Assembly: GCA_002688965.1 (NCBI GenBank)
Contig: NZEE01000023.1
Coordinates: 1-14,994, forward strand
Direction of reading: 5' to 3'
Source: an archaeon
GTDB lineage: Archaea; Aenigmatarchaeota; Aenigmatarchaeia; GW2011-AR5; GCA-2688965
Length of the DNA stretch: 14,994 nt
Position numbers and translations under genes: made by a program. Under the pieces are notes generated by a model. The model made no database searches, had not been told where the DNA came from, and worked only from the letters and a program-made list of their open reading frames with translations. Positions 1 to 7,414 of the stretch are shown here, piece after piece; the stretch's first letter is position 1, and each line of letters starts with the position of its first letter.

Positions 1-1
1 A

Positions 2-82
2 ATTATTGGGATGATGGATGACTATGTTATTGCATCTAGAAAATCGTGGTATGGTATTTTGAAGACTCAACACAAACATTAA
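2..82 (+). CDS. 3' end of an unidentified phage gene (partial)
   Basis: An open frame enters from the left edge and stops at a TAA at 80-82, giving the last 26 residues of a protein. They begin IIGMMDDYVIAS and end KTQHKH. The next gene starts 28 nt later on the same strand, which fits the dense operon spacing of the window. The peptide is too short to assign a family. It could be the end of a virion protein given its neighbours, but that is only context. No terminator-like hairpin follows it. Confidence 0.6.
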   Translation: MIGMMDDYVIASRKSWYGILKTQHKH

Positions 83-110
83 TTAAAGATCTCCCGATAT
101 AACAGGTACT

Positions 111-1526
111 ATGAAGTACAAAAACATATCAAAAAATACAATATTTCTTGGGGATATTGACATTCATGTCCCATATAGTGATGGTGAAATTATGGAAATA
201 TCATCTGATCAGATATTGAAGTCTAACGCCTTTCAAATGAGCATTATGCAGGGACTGATTGAGCCAATTGAATTTGGTGATTCTAATATTGAGATGTTTC
301 TAAAAAGAAAACTAGACAAAAAGAAGGCTCAATCTACTAAAAATAATTTATTTAATAATGAAGAAAATGACACACGAAAGGCTTCGTCTGGTGGTAAAAC
401 CGCAATGGTTCGTGGTCATGTTTTTGATCAAACTGGTTATGGTAAAGTAAATAGAAATCTAGCAAAAATATTATCACAAATGGGATATGAAGTAAATCTA
501 GATTCTACTAGTTCTTTTAAATTGCAGTTAACCAAAGACGAATTGGAAGAAGTAAAAAAATTCACCATAGGTGTCAAGAATGTTGATTTGCAAATAGACT
601 CAATAATTCCTACATTTAGTGAAACTAGAACTTTTGGGAAAAAGAGAATTCTTTATACCACGGTCGAAGCTGAAACTGTTCCGGAAAATTTTAGTGAATT
701 ATTTCAAAACTATCATGACATTTGGGTTACTAGTAACTTTTGTAAGGACGTTCTTGAAAAGCAGAAAATTGCAAAAAATATAAAAGTAGTTCATCCTTTT
801 ATAGATTCTAGTCTATATAGGGAAGATGCTGAACCTTATCAATTTGAGCCATCTCTAAACAAATTCGTATTTGTTAGTGTTTTTGGATGGAGTTATAGAA
901 AAGGGTATGATGCACTCCTCAGGGCATACTTTGAAGAATTTAATTCAAGCGATGATGTCAGTCTTTTAATAGTCTCTAAATATCAAAATGACCCGGATAG
1001 ATCTGAGATAATAAAAAGCGACATACAAGATATTATAGATAAAATTGATAGAAAAGATCTCCCACACGTTACGAGATACAGTAAATTAATTCCAGAAAAG
1101 ACAATGCCATCAATTTACACTGCTTGTGATTGTTTCGTGCTACCTTCTCGCGGAGAAGGCTTTGGACTTTGCAATTGTGAAGCATCACTGTGCGGGCTGC
1201 CATGTATCGCAACAAAGCATAGCGGTGTGCTTGATTTTATGGATGATGATAATAGTTTTTTGGTAGAACCAGACGAATTTGCACCAATGGCTCCCGGAAA
1301 GATGCACGTACATTATTGGGATAATCACATGTTTCCAAGATTAACATCAGATAATTTTATTGGAGACCTAAGGTCTCAAATGAGATATGTTTATGAAAAT
1401 TTAGAAGATGCCAAAAAGAAAAATAAAAAACTACAAGATAGGCTTAAAAAAGAATACAGTGCAAAGGCTATTTCTATAGATATAAGGAGAGCTATCAATG
1501 ATAATACTACGAAGCGAAAAGCTTGA
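111..1526 (+). CDS. GT4-type glycosyltransferase (GT-B fold) with an extra N-terminal phage domain
   Basis: Probable retaining glycosyltransferase that moves a sugar from an activated donor to an unknown acceptor in the cytoplasm. Residues 1-55 form a small beta-rich domain ending in a helix that is not part of GT4 enzymes. Residues 56-95 are a charged linker. The GT-B body runs from about 97 to 460. Visible motifs are the N-lobe glycine-rich GYGKVNR (109-115), the R263/K264 pair in SYRKG that normally contacts donor phosphates, and the E-x7-E signature from E349 to E357 in EGFGLCNCE, followed by CGLPCIATKHSG. A charged C-terminal helix follows. There is no signal peptide or membrane segment. 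The start has only a weak AGG ribosome site (104-106), but the next in-frame ATG would cut the N-terminal domain. The last 29 nt overlap the next gene. The acceptor could be a virion protein, phage DNA or host glycan; the sequence does not decide. Confidence 0.88.
   Translation: MKYKNISKNTIFLGDIDIHVPYSDGEIMEISSDQILKSNAFQMSIMQGLIEPIEFGDSNIEMFLKRKLDKKKAQSTKNNLFNNEENDTRKASSGGKTAMVRGHVFDQTGYGKVNRNLAKILSQMGYEVNLDSTSSFKLQLTKDELEEVKKFTIGVKNVDLQIDSIIPTFSETRTFGKKRILYTTVEAETVPENFSELFQNYHDIWVTSNFCKDVLEKQKIAKNIKVVHPFIDSSLYREDAEPYQFEPSLNKFVFVSVFGWSYRKGYDALLRAYFEEFNSSDDVSLLIVSKYQNDPDRSEIIKSDIQDIIDKIDRKDLPHVTRYSKLIPEKTMPSIYTACDCFVLPSRGEGFGLCNCEASLCGLPCIATKHSGVLDFMDDDNSFLVEPDEFAPMAPGKMHVHYWDNHMFPRLTSDNFIGDLRSQMRYVYENLEDAKKKNKKLQDRLKKEYSAKAISIDIRRAINDNTTKRKA
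1484..1490 (+). promoter_or_regulatory. Strong Shine-Dalgarno site for the gene at 1498
   Basis: AAGGAGA lies 7 nt upstream of the ATG at 1498 and inside the 3' end of the preceding gene. It is one of the clearest ribosome sites in the window and fixes the overlapping start. Confidence 0.8.
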
Positions 1527-2043
1527 TTCTGTTATAATAGTTAAGCAAGAGGATTGTCACATTGTCAGTCAGGATGCGCTTAAGGAATATTTGTCTGCAC
1601 ATAGAAGCGAGACCCATTACTATGCAACCAATGTTAGTAAAGCCACATCTGAAGACATCCTTTTTGGGAATGAAGAAAAGAGTTCACTTGTAAGTAGAAA
1701 GAAAAACATTGACAGTGATGAGATCTATTATAGGACAGCTCAAAATCAGATAATAGCAGTTGAAGATATGGAAGGGTTGACTTTTAACAGCTCTAATGAC
1801 ATGAAGAGTCACAGTGGTTTAATTATTAAATATAAGAAGTTAAGTAAGAGATTTAAAAATATGCTTGATTTGGGGTACTTAGAGAAAATGACACACGAGG
1901 ATTTTATTGAAGCATCTAACAATATTGCAAAGAACAAAAAACCAGATGAAGATATTATAGTAAGAGGCTCTGTATCTGAGTATATTGATGACCTGCAAGA
2001 CTCTGGAGCCCCAGACGACGGACCTGCAAGGATAGATCTCTGA
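1498..2043 (+). CDS. Unknown 181-aa phage protein
   Basis: Not recognised as a known family. The start is well supported by a strong Shine-Dalgarno AAGGAGA at 1484-1490, 7 nt before the ATG, although this places the first 29 nt inside the glycosyltransferase gene. The protein is soluble and charged, with no signal peptide or membrane segment. Residues about 84-131 (IIAVEDMEGL to LDLGYLEKM) have a strand-strand-helix pattern that resembles the N-termini of the glycosyltransferase at 111 and of the protein at 10304, all ending in a short helix and a G-[FLY]-[IL]-E/R stretch. The last 35 residues are acidic and probably disordered. Its place between two glycosyltransferase-like genes suggests a linked role, but no function can be read from the sequence. 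Confidence 0.8.
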   Translation: MIILRSEKLDSVIIVKQEDCHIVSQDALKEYLSAHRSETHYYATNVSKATSEDILFGNEEKSSLVSRKKNIDSDEIYYRTAQNQIIAVEDMEGLTFNSSNDMKSHSGLIIKYKKLSKRFKNMLDLGYLEKMTHEDFIEASNNIAKNKKPDEDIIVRGSVSEYIDDLQDSGAPDDGPARIDL

Positions 2044-2044
2044 T

Positions 2045-2791
2045 ATGGATATTCTAATTTCATTTGATGATACAAAAAAGTTTTGTATGCTTATTTCTTC
2101 AGTTATTAAGCCATTGCGGGCGAGACATCCAGGTGTGTCTATTGAGATTGTCAGCGGATGTGATTTGTGCAGGAAATTGTTGTCAAACATTTCAGGCATA
2201 ACTCGAGTGACTAGTCAAGTGAGCCTCGGAGAATACGATAATATTTATTGTTTTGACGATAGAATTTCTAATTTAGTAAAGTACAAAAACATTAAATGCA
2301 AGGAATACGTGGGCTATAAGATAAGTGACAATCAAATAGGATTTTGTGGACATGGTCTTGATATATTTTTTAAGTGTTACTGCTTAAAATCTAATTGTAA
2401 TTTAAATATTTTAGAATCTTTTTTTAATATATTTGATTTAAAATGGAATAGAGAGGGTTTTGACGTTGGCTATAAGCCAAAATCCCGACCAAGTGAGTCT
2501 AGAGATGGAATAGCGATATCCAACTCTAATCTTAGATCTTTTGTTAAAACTAATTTATTCAATAACGGGGAAAAACTATGGCATATACCAATTAGGCAAG
2601 ATCCATTAAAATGCATAGATGAAGTAAATAAGTGCTCCAATATTGTCACTGATAATATCTTTTATGCTTTTATTGGATCGTTCTTAAGAAAGAAGATAAT
2701 TTTTTTAGTTGAGGATGGGTGTCTTTTTAATCCTAATGTCTTTGATGACACAGTGATACAGAGGGTCTCTACCCAAGTGCTTTATGACTAG
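2045..2791 (+). CDS. Divergent, short GT9 (heptosyltransferase)-like protein
   Basis: The order of elements resembles family 9 glycosyltransferases, GT-B enzymes that add heptose or related sugars to LPS core. Residues 1-70 show an N-terminal strand (MDILISF), a helix with PLRARHPGVSIEIV, then a LGEYDNIYCFDDR strand like the usual yDlvidl segment. Residues 180-224 (HIPIRQDP, CIDEVNKCSNIVTDN, then a hydrophobic strand) match the GT9 C-lobe pattern in which a turn after the last helix holds the nucleotide. At 248 residues it is shorter than typical family members (around 320-350), and the usual DTG motif reads TDN, so activity is uncertain. It starts 1 nt after the previous stop with AAGGA at 2028-2032 and overlaps the next gene by 8 nt. 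It could be a degenerate or non-catalytic GT-B protein. Confidence 0.5.
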   Translation: MDILISFDDTKKFCMLISSVIKPLRARHPGVSIEIVSGCDLCRKLLSNISGITRVTSQVSLGEYDNIYCFDDRISNLVKYKNIKCKEYVGYKISDNQIGFCGHGLDIFFKCYCLKSNCNLNILESFFNIFDLKWNREGFDVGYKPKSRPSESRDGIAISNSNLRSFVKTNLFNNGEKLWHIPIRQDPLKCIDEVNKCSNIVTDNIFYAFIGSFLRKKIIFLVEDGCLFNPNVFDDTVIQRVSTQVLYD

Positions 2792-3611
2792 TTTTGCAAA
2801 AAAGTTCACAAAAGATGTTATAGAGAAATTATCATCTAATATTTCATATAAGCCAGTTGATTTTGGGTTTTCTATAGAGTCGTGCGATCAAACTAGGGTT
2901 AAGATTGGAGTAGTTGACAGCGGAGCCGTAAATAGCGAAAGTTATAAATTTTCTAAATCTCATTCTAGGCGTAGAGCTGCAAGTTTTTTAGAGAAAAGTC
3001 CGGGGACCTATGACGAAACGGGACATTCAACAGCTGTTTCTGGAATTATATCTGCAAATGGAATTGGAGGAATAACGGGGTTAGCTCCATATTCAACTAT
3101 GTATTTTGCGAGATGCTTAGATAAGGAAAATAAGGGAGAGCTAGATGCTCTAATGTCTTCGCTTATTTGGTGTATGGTAAAAAAAGTAGATATAGTTGTA
3201 ATATCTCTTGGACTTAGGTATAGATCTAGATTATTGCACGATATTATAAAAAAGTTATACTTACAGAATATATGTATTTTTGCCAGCTCTGGTAACGATC
3301 TTGGAGCAACAAAAGACGCTGAATTCCCAGCCAGGTTTAATGAATCATTTGCATGTGGGGTTGGTTCGTCTGATTCGTGTTCCAGTGAAGAAGATATTAA
3401 AAATAAAAGTTATTTTTTAAATTTAAAACATAGAAAAATAACATCTCTTGGACTCAAGAAGGGGTATGTGGAGTTTTCGGGATCAAGCTCTGTTTCTCCT
3501 GTCGTTGCAGGTGTCGCCTGTCACATTATAGAATCCTATAAAAGAGAAAAAAAGAAATATACAGTAGACGACGTGTATAAAAAATTAATTAATAACTTCT
3601 CTGTGAAATAA
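2784..3611 (+). CDS. Subtilisin-family (peptidase S8) serine protease
   Basis: Encodes a compact subtilase of 275 residues with all hallmark motifs. The catalytic Asp is D45 in GVVDSG, the His is H81 in TGHSTAVSGII, the oxyanion-hole Asn is N171 in ASSGND, and the nucleophile is S235 in GSSSVSP (the family's usual GTSMAxP). The segment 117-143 ending VVISLG matches the conserved central helix and strand. There is no signal peptide and no clear propeptide, only about 38 residues before the first core strand, so it should act in the cytoplasm of the infected cell or inside the virion. Its ATG overlaps the previous stop by 8 nt and the next gene begins 1 nt after its TAA. A maturation role on virion proteins is possible, but ordinary prohead proteases belong to other folds. 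Insertion of about 25 residues (198-225) precedes the Ser motif. Confidence 0.92.
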   Translation: MTSFAKKFTKDVIEKLSSNISYKPVDFGFSIESCDQTRVKIGVVDSGAVNSESYKFSKSHSRRRAASFLEKSPGTYDETGHSTAVSGIISANGIGGITGLAPYSTMYFARCLDKENKGELDALMSSLIWCMVKKVDIVVISLGLRYRSRLLHDIIKKLYLQNICIFASSGNDLGATKDAEFPARFNESFACGVGSSDSCSSEEDIKNKSYFLNLKHRKITSLGLKKGYVEFSGSSSVSPVVAGVACHIIESYKREKKKYTVDDVYKKLINNFSVK

Positions 3612-3612
3612 C

Positions 3613-4995
3613 ATGACAATAGACATATCATATAATTCCCATGGTGAAAATTTAATATTATATGCTATCATTCTAGATAGATCTTTGAATATTTATTCAC
3701 CAGAGTCGAACTCTTTTATTGACTCTTCTAATGCTATTTCTGGGGCAATATTTCTAGACTCAAATAAATTTAATTCATATAATGCATCGATAGATTCTTC
3801 ATCTTTCGAAACTGGATCTTATATTATAAAAATTTACCAGAGAGATCTTAGAATAAATGTTGATGACAATGAGGTTAGTGATCTTATGGCTCAATCCGGA
3901 AATATAATGCTCGTTGAAAAATCCCAAGACCGAACAACACAAGAGGCAACAGATGAAGATTGTCATTGTGTGGTTTCCGGCGATTCTCTTGGTGAACCGG
4001 GTATGTCGCCGTCTATCAAAGTACCTGATATAGATAGTTTTGATGAATGCATTGAAATTGGAGGGGACTGGGATTGTTCCGGTAGTCATAATTATCAACA
4101 GTGTAGAGATATGGCGAATCAAGTATATGGTGAATGTGTAGATAATGTTCCGGACTCATGGTTTGACAAACTTAATGTTAGCGCTTATCTTGGAGCATTG
4201 GGGCGATGTCGTTGTCAACGGGAGGTGATGGAGTTTGAATGTAAGTTGCTGGATAGTTCCTGTAGTCCAAGTTGCCTTTGCCATGCCTGGAGGGCTTTAG
4301 CCACATATGTAGAGGACCCAGAAAATAGATGCTGGGACCCTCGACCGGACGACTCCTATCCTTCAAATCTTAATGATGTTGTTTCGGATCTTCAGCCAGA
4401 AGGATGTTATATCTCAGATCCAGATGTTTTGATAGCTGAATCGGCATCTCTGCCTGATTTTATAACAAATACACTGCTTCATGTTTCTGAATTCAATTGG
4501 GATGCTCAATTGCAGAGAGAGGTCGATTCTTTGGATAGTAAATATTATTTACCAGAGTTATTGTCATATGATGTTGATCAAATTTATATCATAAAGGTCG
4601 ATTCTGATGCATTTTACATAAACGACAAAAAACAACCAACAATAAAGCTTAAAAGAGGCGGAACATATAGATTTGACCAGTCTCATTCAACAAATACGGG
4701 GGACCATCTTTTTAGGATATCTACCTCTACAGACGGAATCCATAATGGCGGAATAGAGTATTCAAGCGGAGTTTCATATTCAGCTGATTCTGGGACGTTA
4801 AGATCTTATACCACTTTTGAGGTTCCAGCTGACGCTCCGTCAAAATTATATTATTATTGCAAAAATAATCCAAATATGGGTGGAGTTATTGAAGTTACAG
4901 GAGGCAATATTAACGATTTTGGTAATAATAATATAGAGATAACTACAAAAAGGGGTTCATCAGATGATGATGGAATTAAAATAATAACAAGATAA
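3613..4995 (+). CDS. Probable virion protein: beta domain, Cys-rich centre, cupredoxin-like C-terminus
   Basis: Three parts are visible. Residues 1-77 look like a short beta-sandwich of the type used in phage structural proteins, ending GSYIIKIYQRD. Residues 117-265 hold 14 cysteines, several in close pairs (117/119, 199/201, 221/223), which suggests metal binding or disulfides. Residues about 323-428 form a cupredoxin-like domain: LKRGGTYRFDQS, H365 in GDHLFRIS, then YYYCKNNPNMGG with C416 and M422. In copper-binding relatives the C-x2-H-x2-M motif supplies a His where this protein has N419, so the type 1 copper site looks incomplete. A serine-, aspartate- and lysine-rich tail follows. No signal peptide. 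It lies 1 nt after the protease stop and 1 nt before the next gene. It has no Shine-Dalgarno site, so translation probably depends on coupling. Function is inferred from context only. Confidence 0.75.
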   Translation: MTIDISYNSHGENLILYAIILDRSLNIYSPESNSFIDSSNAISGAIFLDSNKFNSYNASIDSSSFETGSYIIKIYQRDLRINVDDNEVSDLMAQSGNIMLVEKSQDRTTQEATDEDCHCVVSGDSLGEPGMSPSIKVPDIDSFDECIEIGGDWDCSGSHNYQQCRDMANQVYGECVDNVPDSWFDKLNVSAYLGALGRCRCQREVMEFECKLLDSSCSPSCLCHAWRALATYVEDPENRCWDPRPDDSYPSNLNDVVSDLQPEGCYISDPDVLIAESASLPDFITNTLLHVSEFNWDAQLQREVDSLDSKYYLPELLSYDVDQIYIIKVDSDAFYINDKKQPTIKLKRGGTYRFDQSHSTNTGDHLFRISTSTDGIHNGGIEYSSGVSYSADSGTLRSYTTFEVPADAPSKLYYYCKNNPNMGGVIEVTGGNINDFGNNNIEITTKRGSSDDDGIKIITR

Positions 4996-4996
4996 T

Positions 4997-6001
4997 ATGC
5001 CAGAAGAATATAACGTAAACACAGATTTTGCAGGAGTATTGTCTCCTGGGACAATAAACTCATTATTTTTAAAGGTCACTGACTTCAATGGTGATCCCAA
5101 AAATATATATGATATAACTATATCTATTGACGATGCTATTGGAGAGGAGACTATAAGTGGGGTTCCAGAGAAAATACAGTCCGGATATTATGTTTTTGAA
5201 TGGGACATGGATTCTGATGTTGCTGCTGGCGTTTATTTTATAACATGGTCATATACTGACGAAAACGATGACGATTTCACTTCATTACAAGAAATTGTAA
5301 TTTCTGACGACGGTGACAATAGCTCGATATACTCTGGTAGAATCAACGACTTAAGGGTTGCTCTGGAATTTCATATAAGGGCAGCAATGAATATTCCAGT
5401 ATATCAGGAGCAGTCAAAGCCAAGCACAAACAATAGATTATATAGTTTTACATTTCCTAGATGGAACCAAACTGCCGGAGTAAGAATTTACAGGAATCAA
5501 GAGCTGATAAACGAGGGATTTGAGATTAACTATTTCAAGGGTAGCGTTATGTTTGATGACCCTCTTACTGATTTTGACGTAATAAATGCTGATTATAATT
5601 TTAGATGGTTTGATGATGCCCAGCTGATTAGATTTTTGCAAAATTCATTAGATACTTTAAACTTTCATCCTCCAGCATCTAGGTTTACTTTAGTGGGTGC
5701 TCCAATGAGGTATATTTCAGGTATATTGTATGGAGCCGCCAGGGATGCCCTTAGGGAGCTTATAATGTCTCTTGCTTTTCAAGAACCACAACAGGTGTTC
5801 GGTGGTCAGGAAAAGGCATCGGCATTATCATCTAACTTAGATACACTTAAGAAAAATTACGAAGAAGACTTTAATAGCATGCTTGCTGCTAAGAAGTTTG
5901 GACCCTACGTTGGTCTTACGAGGGTTGTTGTTACTCCAGAGTATACACTTCCAGGTGGTAGATCCAGATATTTCCGATACCTATTTAGCGGTTCAAGTTA
6001 A
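4997..6001 (+). CDS. Putative neck or head-tail junction protein with N-terminal Ig-like domain
   Basis: Residues about 10-102 form a beta-sandwich (LFLKVTDFNGDP, later SGYYVFEWD and AGVYFITWSY) resembling Ig-like domains on phage virion surface proteins. A helical segment follows (SGRINDLRVALEFHIRAAMN, 113-132), then a beta-hairpin region (FTFPRWNQTAGVRIYRN). A second helical stretch (GILYGAARDALRELIMSLAF, 247-266) leads to a basic, aromatic C-terminus containing VVTPEYTLPGGRSRYFRYLF. This mix suits a virion structural protein at the head-tail junction, but no single family was confidently recognised. It starts 1 nt after the preceding stop and is followed by a gene with its own strong ribosome site. 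Baseplate or tail-associated roles are alternatives. Confidence 0.6.
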   Translation: MPEEYNVNTDFAGVLSPGTINSLFLKVTDFNGDPKNIYDITISIDDAIGEETISGVPEKIQSGYYVFEWDMDSDVAAGVYFITWSYTDENDDDFTSLQEIVISDDGDNSSIYSGRINDLRVALEFHIRAAMNIPVYQEQSKPSTNNRLYSFTFPRWNQTAGVRIYRNQELINEGFEINYFKGSVMFDDPLTDFDVINADYNFRWFDDAQLIRFLQNSLDTLNFHPPASRFTLVGAPMRYISGILYGAARDALRELIMSLAFQEPQQVFGGQEKASALSSNLDTLKKNYEEDFNSMLAAKKFGPYVGLTRVVVTPEYTLPGGRSRYFRYLFSGSS

Positions 6002-6003
6002 AT

Positions 6004-6008
6004 AGGAG
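6004..6008 (+). promoter_or_regulatory. Shine-Dalgarno site for the gene at 6015
   Basis: AGGAG sits 6 nt upstream of the ATG at 6015, in the 13-nt gap after the previous stop. It marks a translation start that does not need coupling. Confidence 0.75.
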
Positions 6009-6014
6009 AATAAT

Positions 6015-6329
6015 ATGTCAGATAAGATTAAAAAAATAAAAAATGCTATTAACAACGAGGATGTTGAATTTTATTTCCTTCCAAACACTAGGCTAAAAGA
6101 CCTTATAATGCAGAATTCTCATCCAATTATTCAAGAATTGCCTCAAAATATGAAGCTTACATTCTTGGAGGGAAAGGGGATTTCTATAGCAAACGATATG
6201 GTCTTGAAATTTATTGAGGGGAATTTAGACAAAAAGAATAAATTAATATTAGATAATGGAGAAATTAGGGTTATTAATAATAGTGATTTGAAAATTTCTG
6301 TGGCGGATTTGAGAGTTAAAGGTGAATAA
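6015..6329 (+). CDS. Unknown 104-aa phage protein
   Basis: Not recognised. A small, charged soluble protein with alternating short helices and strands: a lysine-rich N-terminus, a helix around 25-40, and a beta-rich second half (KLTFLEGKG, KLILDNGEIRVI, DLKISVADLRV). It has no membrane segment, signal peptide or cysteine. The strong AGGAG ribosome site at 6004-6008 supports the start. Its 3' end overlaps the next gene by 8 nt, so the two are probably made together. The beta pattern might suit a small virion or chaperone protein, but nothing in the sequence shows this. Confidence 0.75.
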   Translation: MSDKIKKIKNAINNEDVEFYFLPNTRLKDLIMQNSHPIIQELPQNMKLTFLEGKGISIANDMVLKFIEGNLDKKNKLILDNGEIRVINNSDLKISVADLRVKGE

Positions 6330-6747
6330 TAGTTCTAAGTTCGTTTTTCAAAATTATGCAGAATATTTTAAGTTAACAAGACCTCTTAGCTTATTTCAAA
6401 GAAAGAAGATATTTGGAGACCTAAGTCCGTCTGAGAGGGATTTTCTTGAAGGCGATTTTGACAAAAATAGATGGGAAGATTTATTAATTAAAAATGAAGT
6501 TAACAGAAGAGCTGACTCTATTAAAAAGAAATATAATAAAGATTTATTTTTAATGAAAATAAAAATATTGTCCGGAAAGAAAATTAGGGTAAAAAAATCA
6601 TTTTGGAGACATGTAGTTAGTTCGTTCTCAGATATTCCAGGTGAGTATTTGTATCAATTGCTAGGTGGGGTAGCTTCTTATGAGGACGAAGAAGATGCAT
6701 CTACTTGTATTTTAAAATTAGACAGAAAAGGATATAATAGTGAGTAG
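6322..6747 (+). CDS. Unknown 141-aa basic phage protein (GTG start)
   Basis: Not recognised. The start is GTG at 6322, overlapping the last 8 nt of the previous gene; the next in-frame Met (residue 78) would remove over half of the protein, so GTG is preferred. The product is rich in lysine and arginine and mostly helical. It has a conspicuous run of basic segments (QRKKIFGDLS, RRADSIKKKYNK, GKKIRVKKSFWRH), then a hydrophobic helix (EYLYQLLGGVASY) and an acidic patch (EDEEDA). The basic character would allow contact with DNA or RNA, but no known nucleic-acid fold is visible. It overlaps the PhoH gene by 8 nt, which suggests co-production with that ATPase. Confidence 0.72.
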   Translation: MNNSSKFVFQNYAEYFKLTRPLSLFQRKKIFGDLSPSERDFLEGDFDKNRWEDLLIKNEVNRRADSIKKKYNKDLFLMKIKILSGKKIRVKKSFWRHVVSSFSDIPGEYLYQLLGGVASYEDEEDASTCILKLDRKGYNSE

Positions 6748-7414
6748 AAAAAAAAAGTCAAGCACTTCTTCTCAGACTCAGAGAAGTATAGATTTTTCTC
6801 CATTAGATGATCATCAAAAAGAAGCATTAAAAACAATAAAGGATAATTCAGTTACATTTCTTCATGGATGTGCTGGCACTGGAAAATCAACGCTTGCTGC
6901 AGCTTATTCTTTACGAGGGCTGTTTACTGGCAGTGTTAGGAAGATAGTTATAACAAGACCATACGTTTGTGCCGGAGAGCAACTTGGACATTTGCCAGGA
7001 GATTTGAATGATAAATTTGATCCCTTTTTTGCCCCTGTTAAGATAATATTTGAAAAATTCTTAGTAAAAACGGTTCTAAATAAATTCTTTAAAAATGAAC
7101 AAATAGTGGCATATCCTGTTGCTTTCATGAGAGGTGTAACTTTCGAGGATACGGTTGTTATTGTTGATGAGGCGCAGAACTGTACTAGAGAACAGATGCA
7201 TATGATTTTAACAAGGCTTGGTCATAATAGTAAAATTATATGTACTGGTGATGAATTCCAGTCTGATATCCCAGAAAACAATGGACTTAAGGATGCTATA
7301 AATATATTACAGGCGGTTGAGGGGGTGGGTTTTTACGAGCTTCCTCCTACATCTTGCTATAGGCATGACGTTGTTGCAAGGATAGAAGAAAAGTACAGAG
7401 CCAAGAGGGATTAA
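6740..7414 (+). CDS. phoH: PhoH-like P-loop ATPase
   Basis: A 224-residue PhoH-domain protein with near-complete family signatures. Walker A is GCAGTGKST (43-51) and Walker B is VVIVDEAQN (139-147, catalytic D143/E144). The family's ITRP, EQLGHLPGDLNDKFDPF, AFMRG and TGDEFQSD segments lie at 71-74, 80-97, 128-132 and 169-176. It matches the core domain alone, without the N-terminal PIN domain of PhoH2 or any KH domain. PhoH is an ATPase with predicted RNA-helicase or RNA-processing roles and is common in marine phages. Its role in infection is unsettled. The start is GTG at 6740, with AAGG at 6728-6731, and the first 8 nt overlap the previous gene. A run of nine A (6748-6756) encodes the lysines at residues 4-6. 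Its place inside a structural gene block is unusual but the assignment is secure. Confidence 0.95.
   Translation: MSRKKKSSTSSQTQRSIDFSPLDDHQKEALKTIKDNSVTFLHGCAGTGKSTLAAAYSLRGLFTGSVRKIVITRPYVCAGEQLGHLPGDLNDKFDPFFAPVKIIFEKFLVKTVLNKFFKNEQIVAYPVAFMRGVTFEDTVVIVDEAQNCTREQMHMILTRLGHNSKIICTGDEFQSDIPENNGLKDAINILQAVEGVGFYELPPTSCYRHDVVARIEEKYRAKRD

Noticed and set aside
98..103. TATAAC as a -10 box before the first full gene
   Set aside because: No matching -35 box at the right spacing, and initiation would fall on the start codon.
1809..2199. Minus-strand open frames of 88 and 106 codons
   Set aside because: They mirror well-supported plus-strand genes and have no ribosome site or recognisable domain.
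2466..2480. 6-bp hairpin TTGGCT-ATA-AGCCAA
   Set aside because: Short and within the GT9-like gene, with no T-run for a terminator.
7297..7304. TATAAATA, the T4 late-promoter sequence, inside phoH
   Set aside because: A single 8-mer of this composition is expected by chance in 15 kb of AT-rich sequence, and it is in the middle of a coding region.
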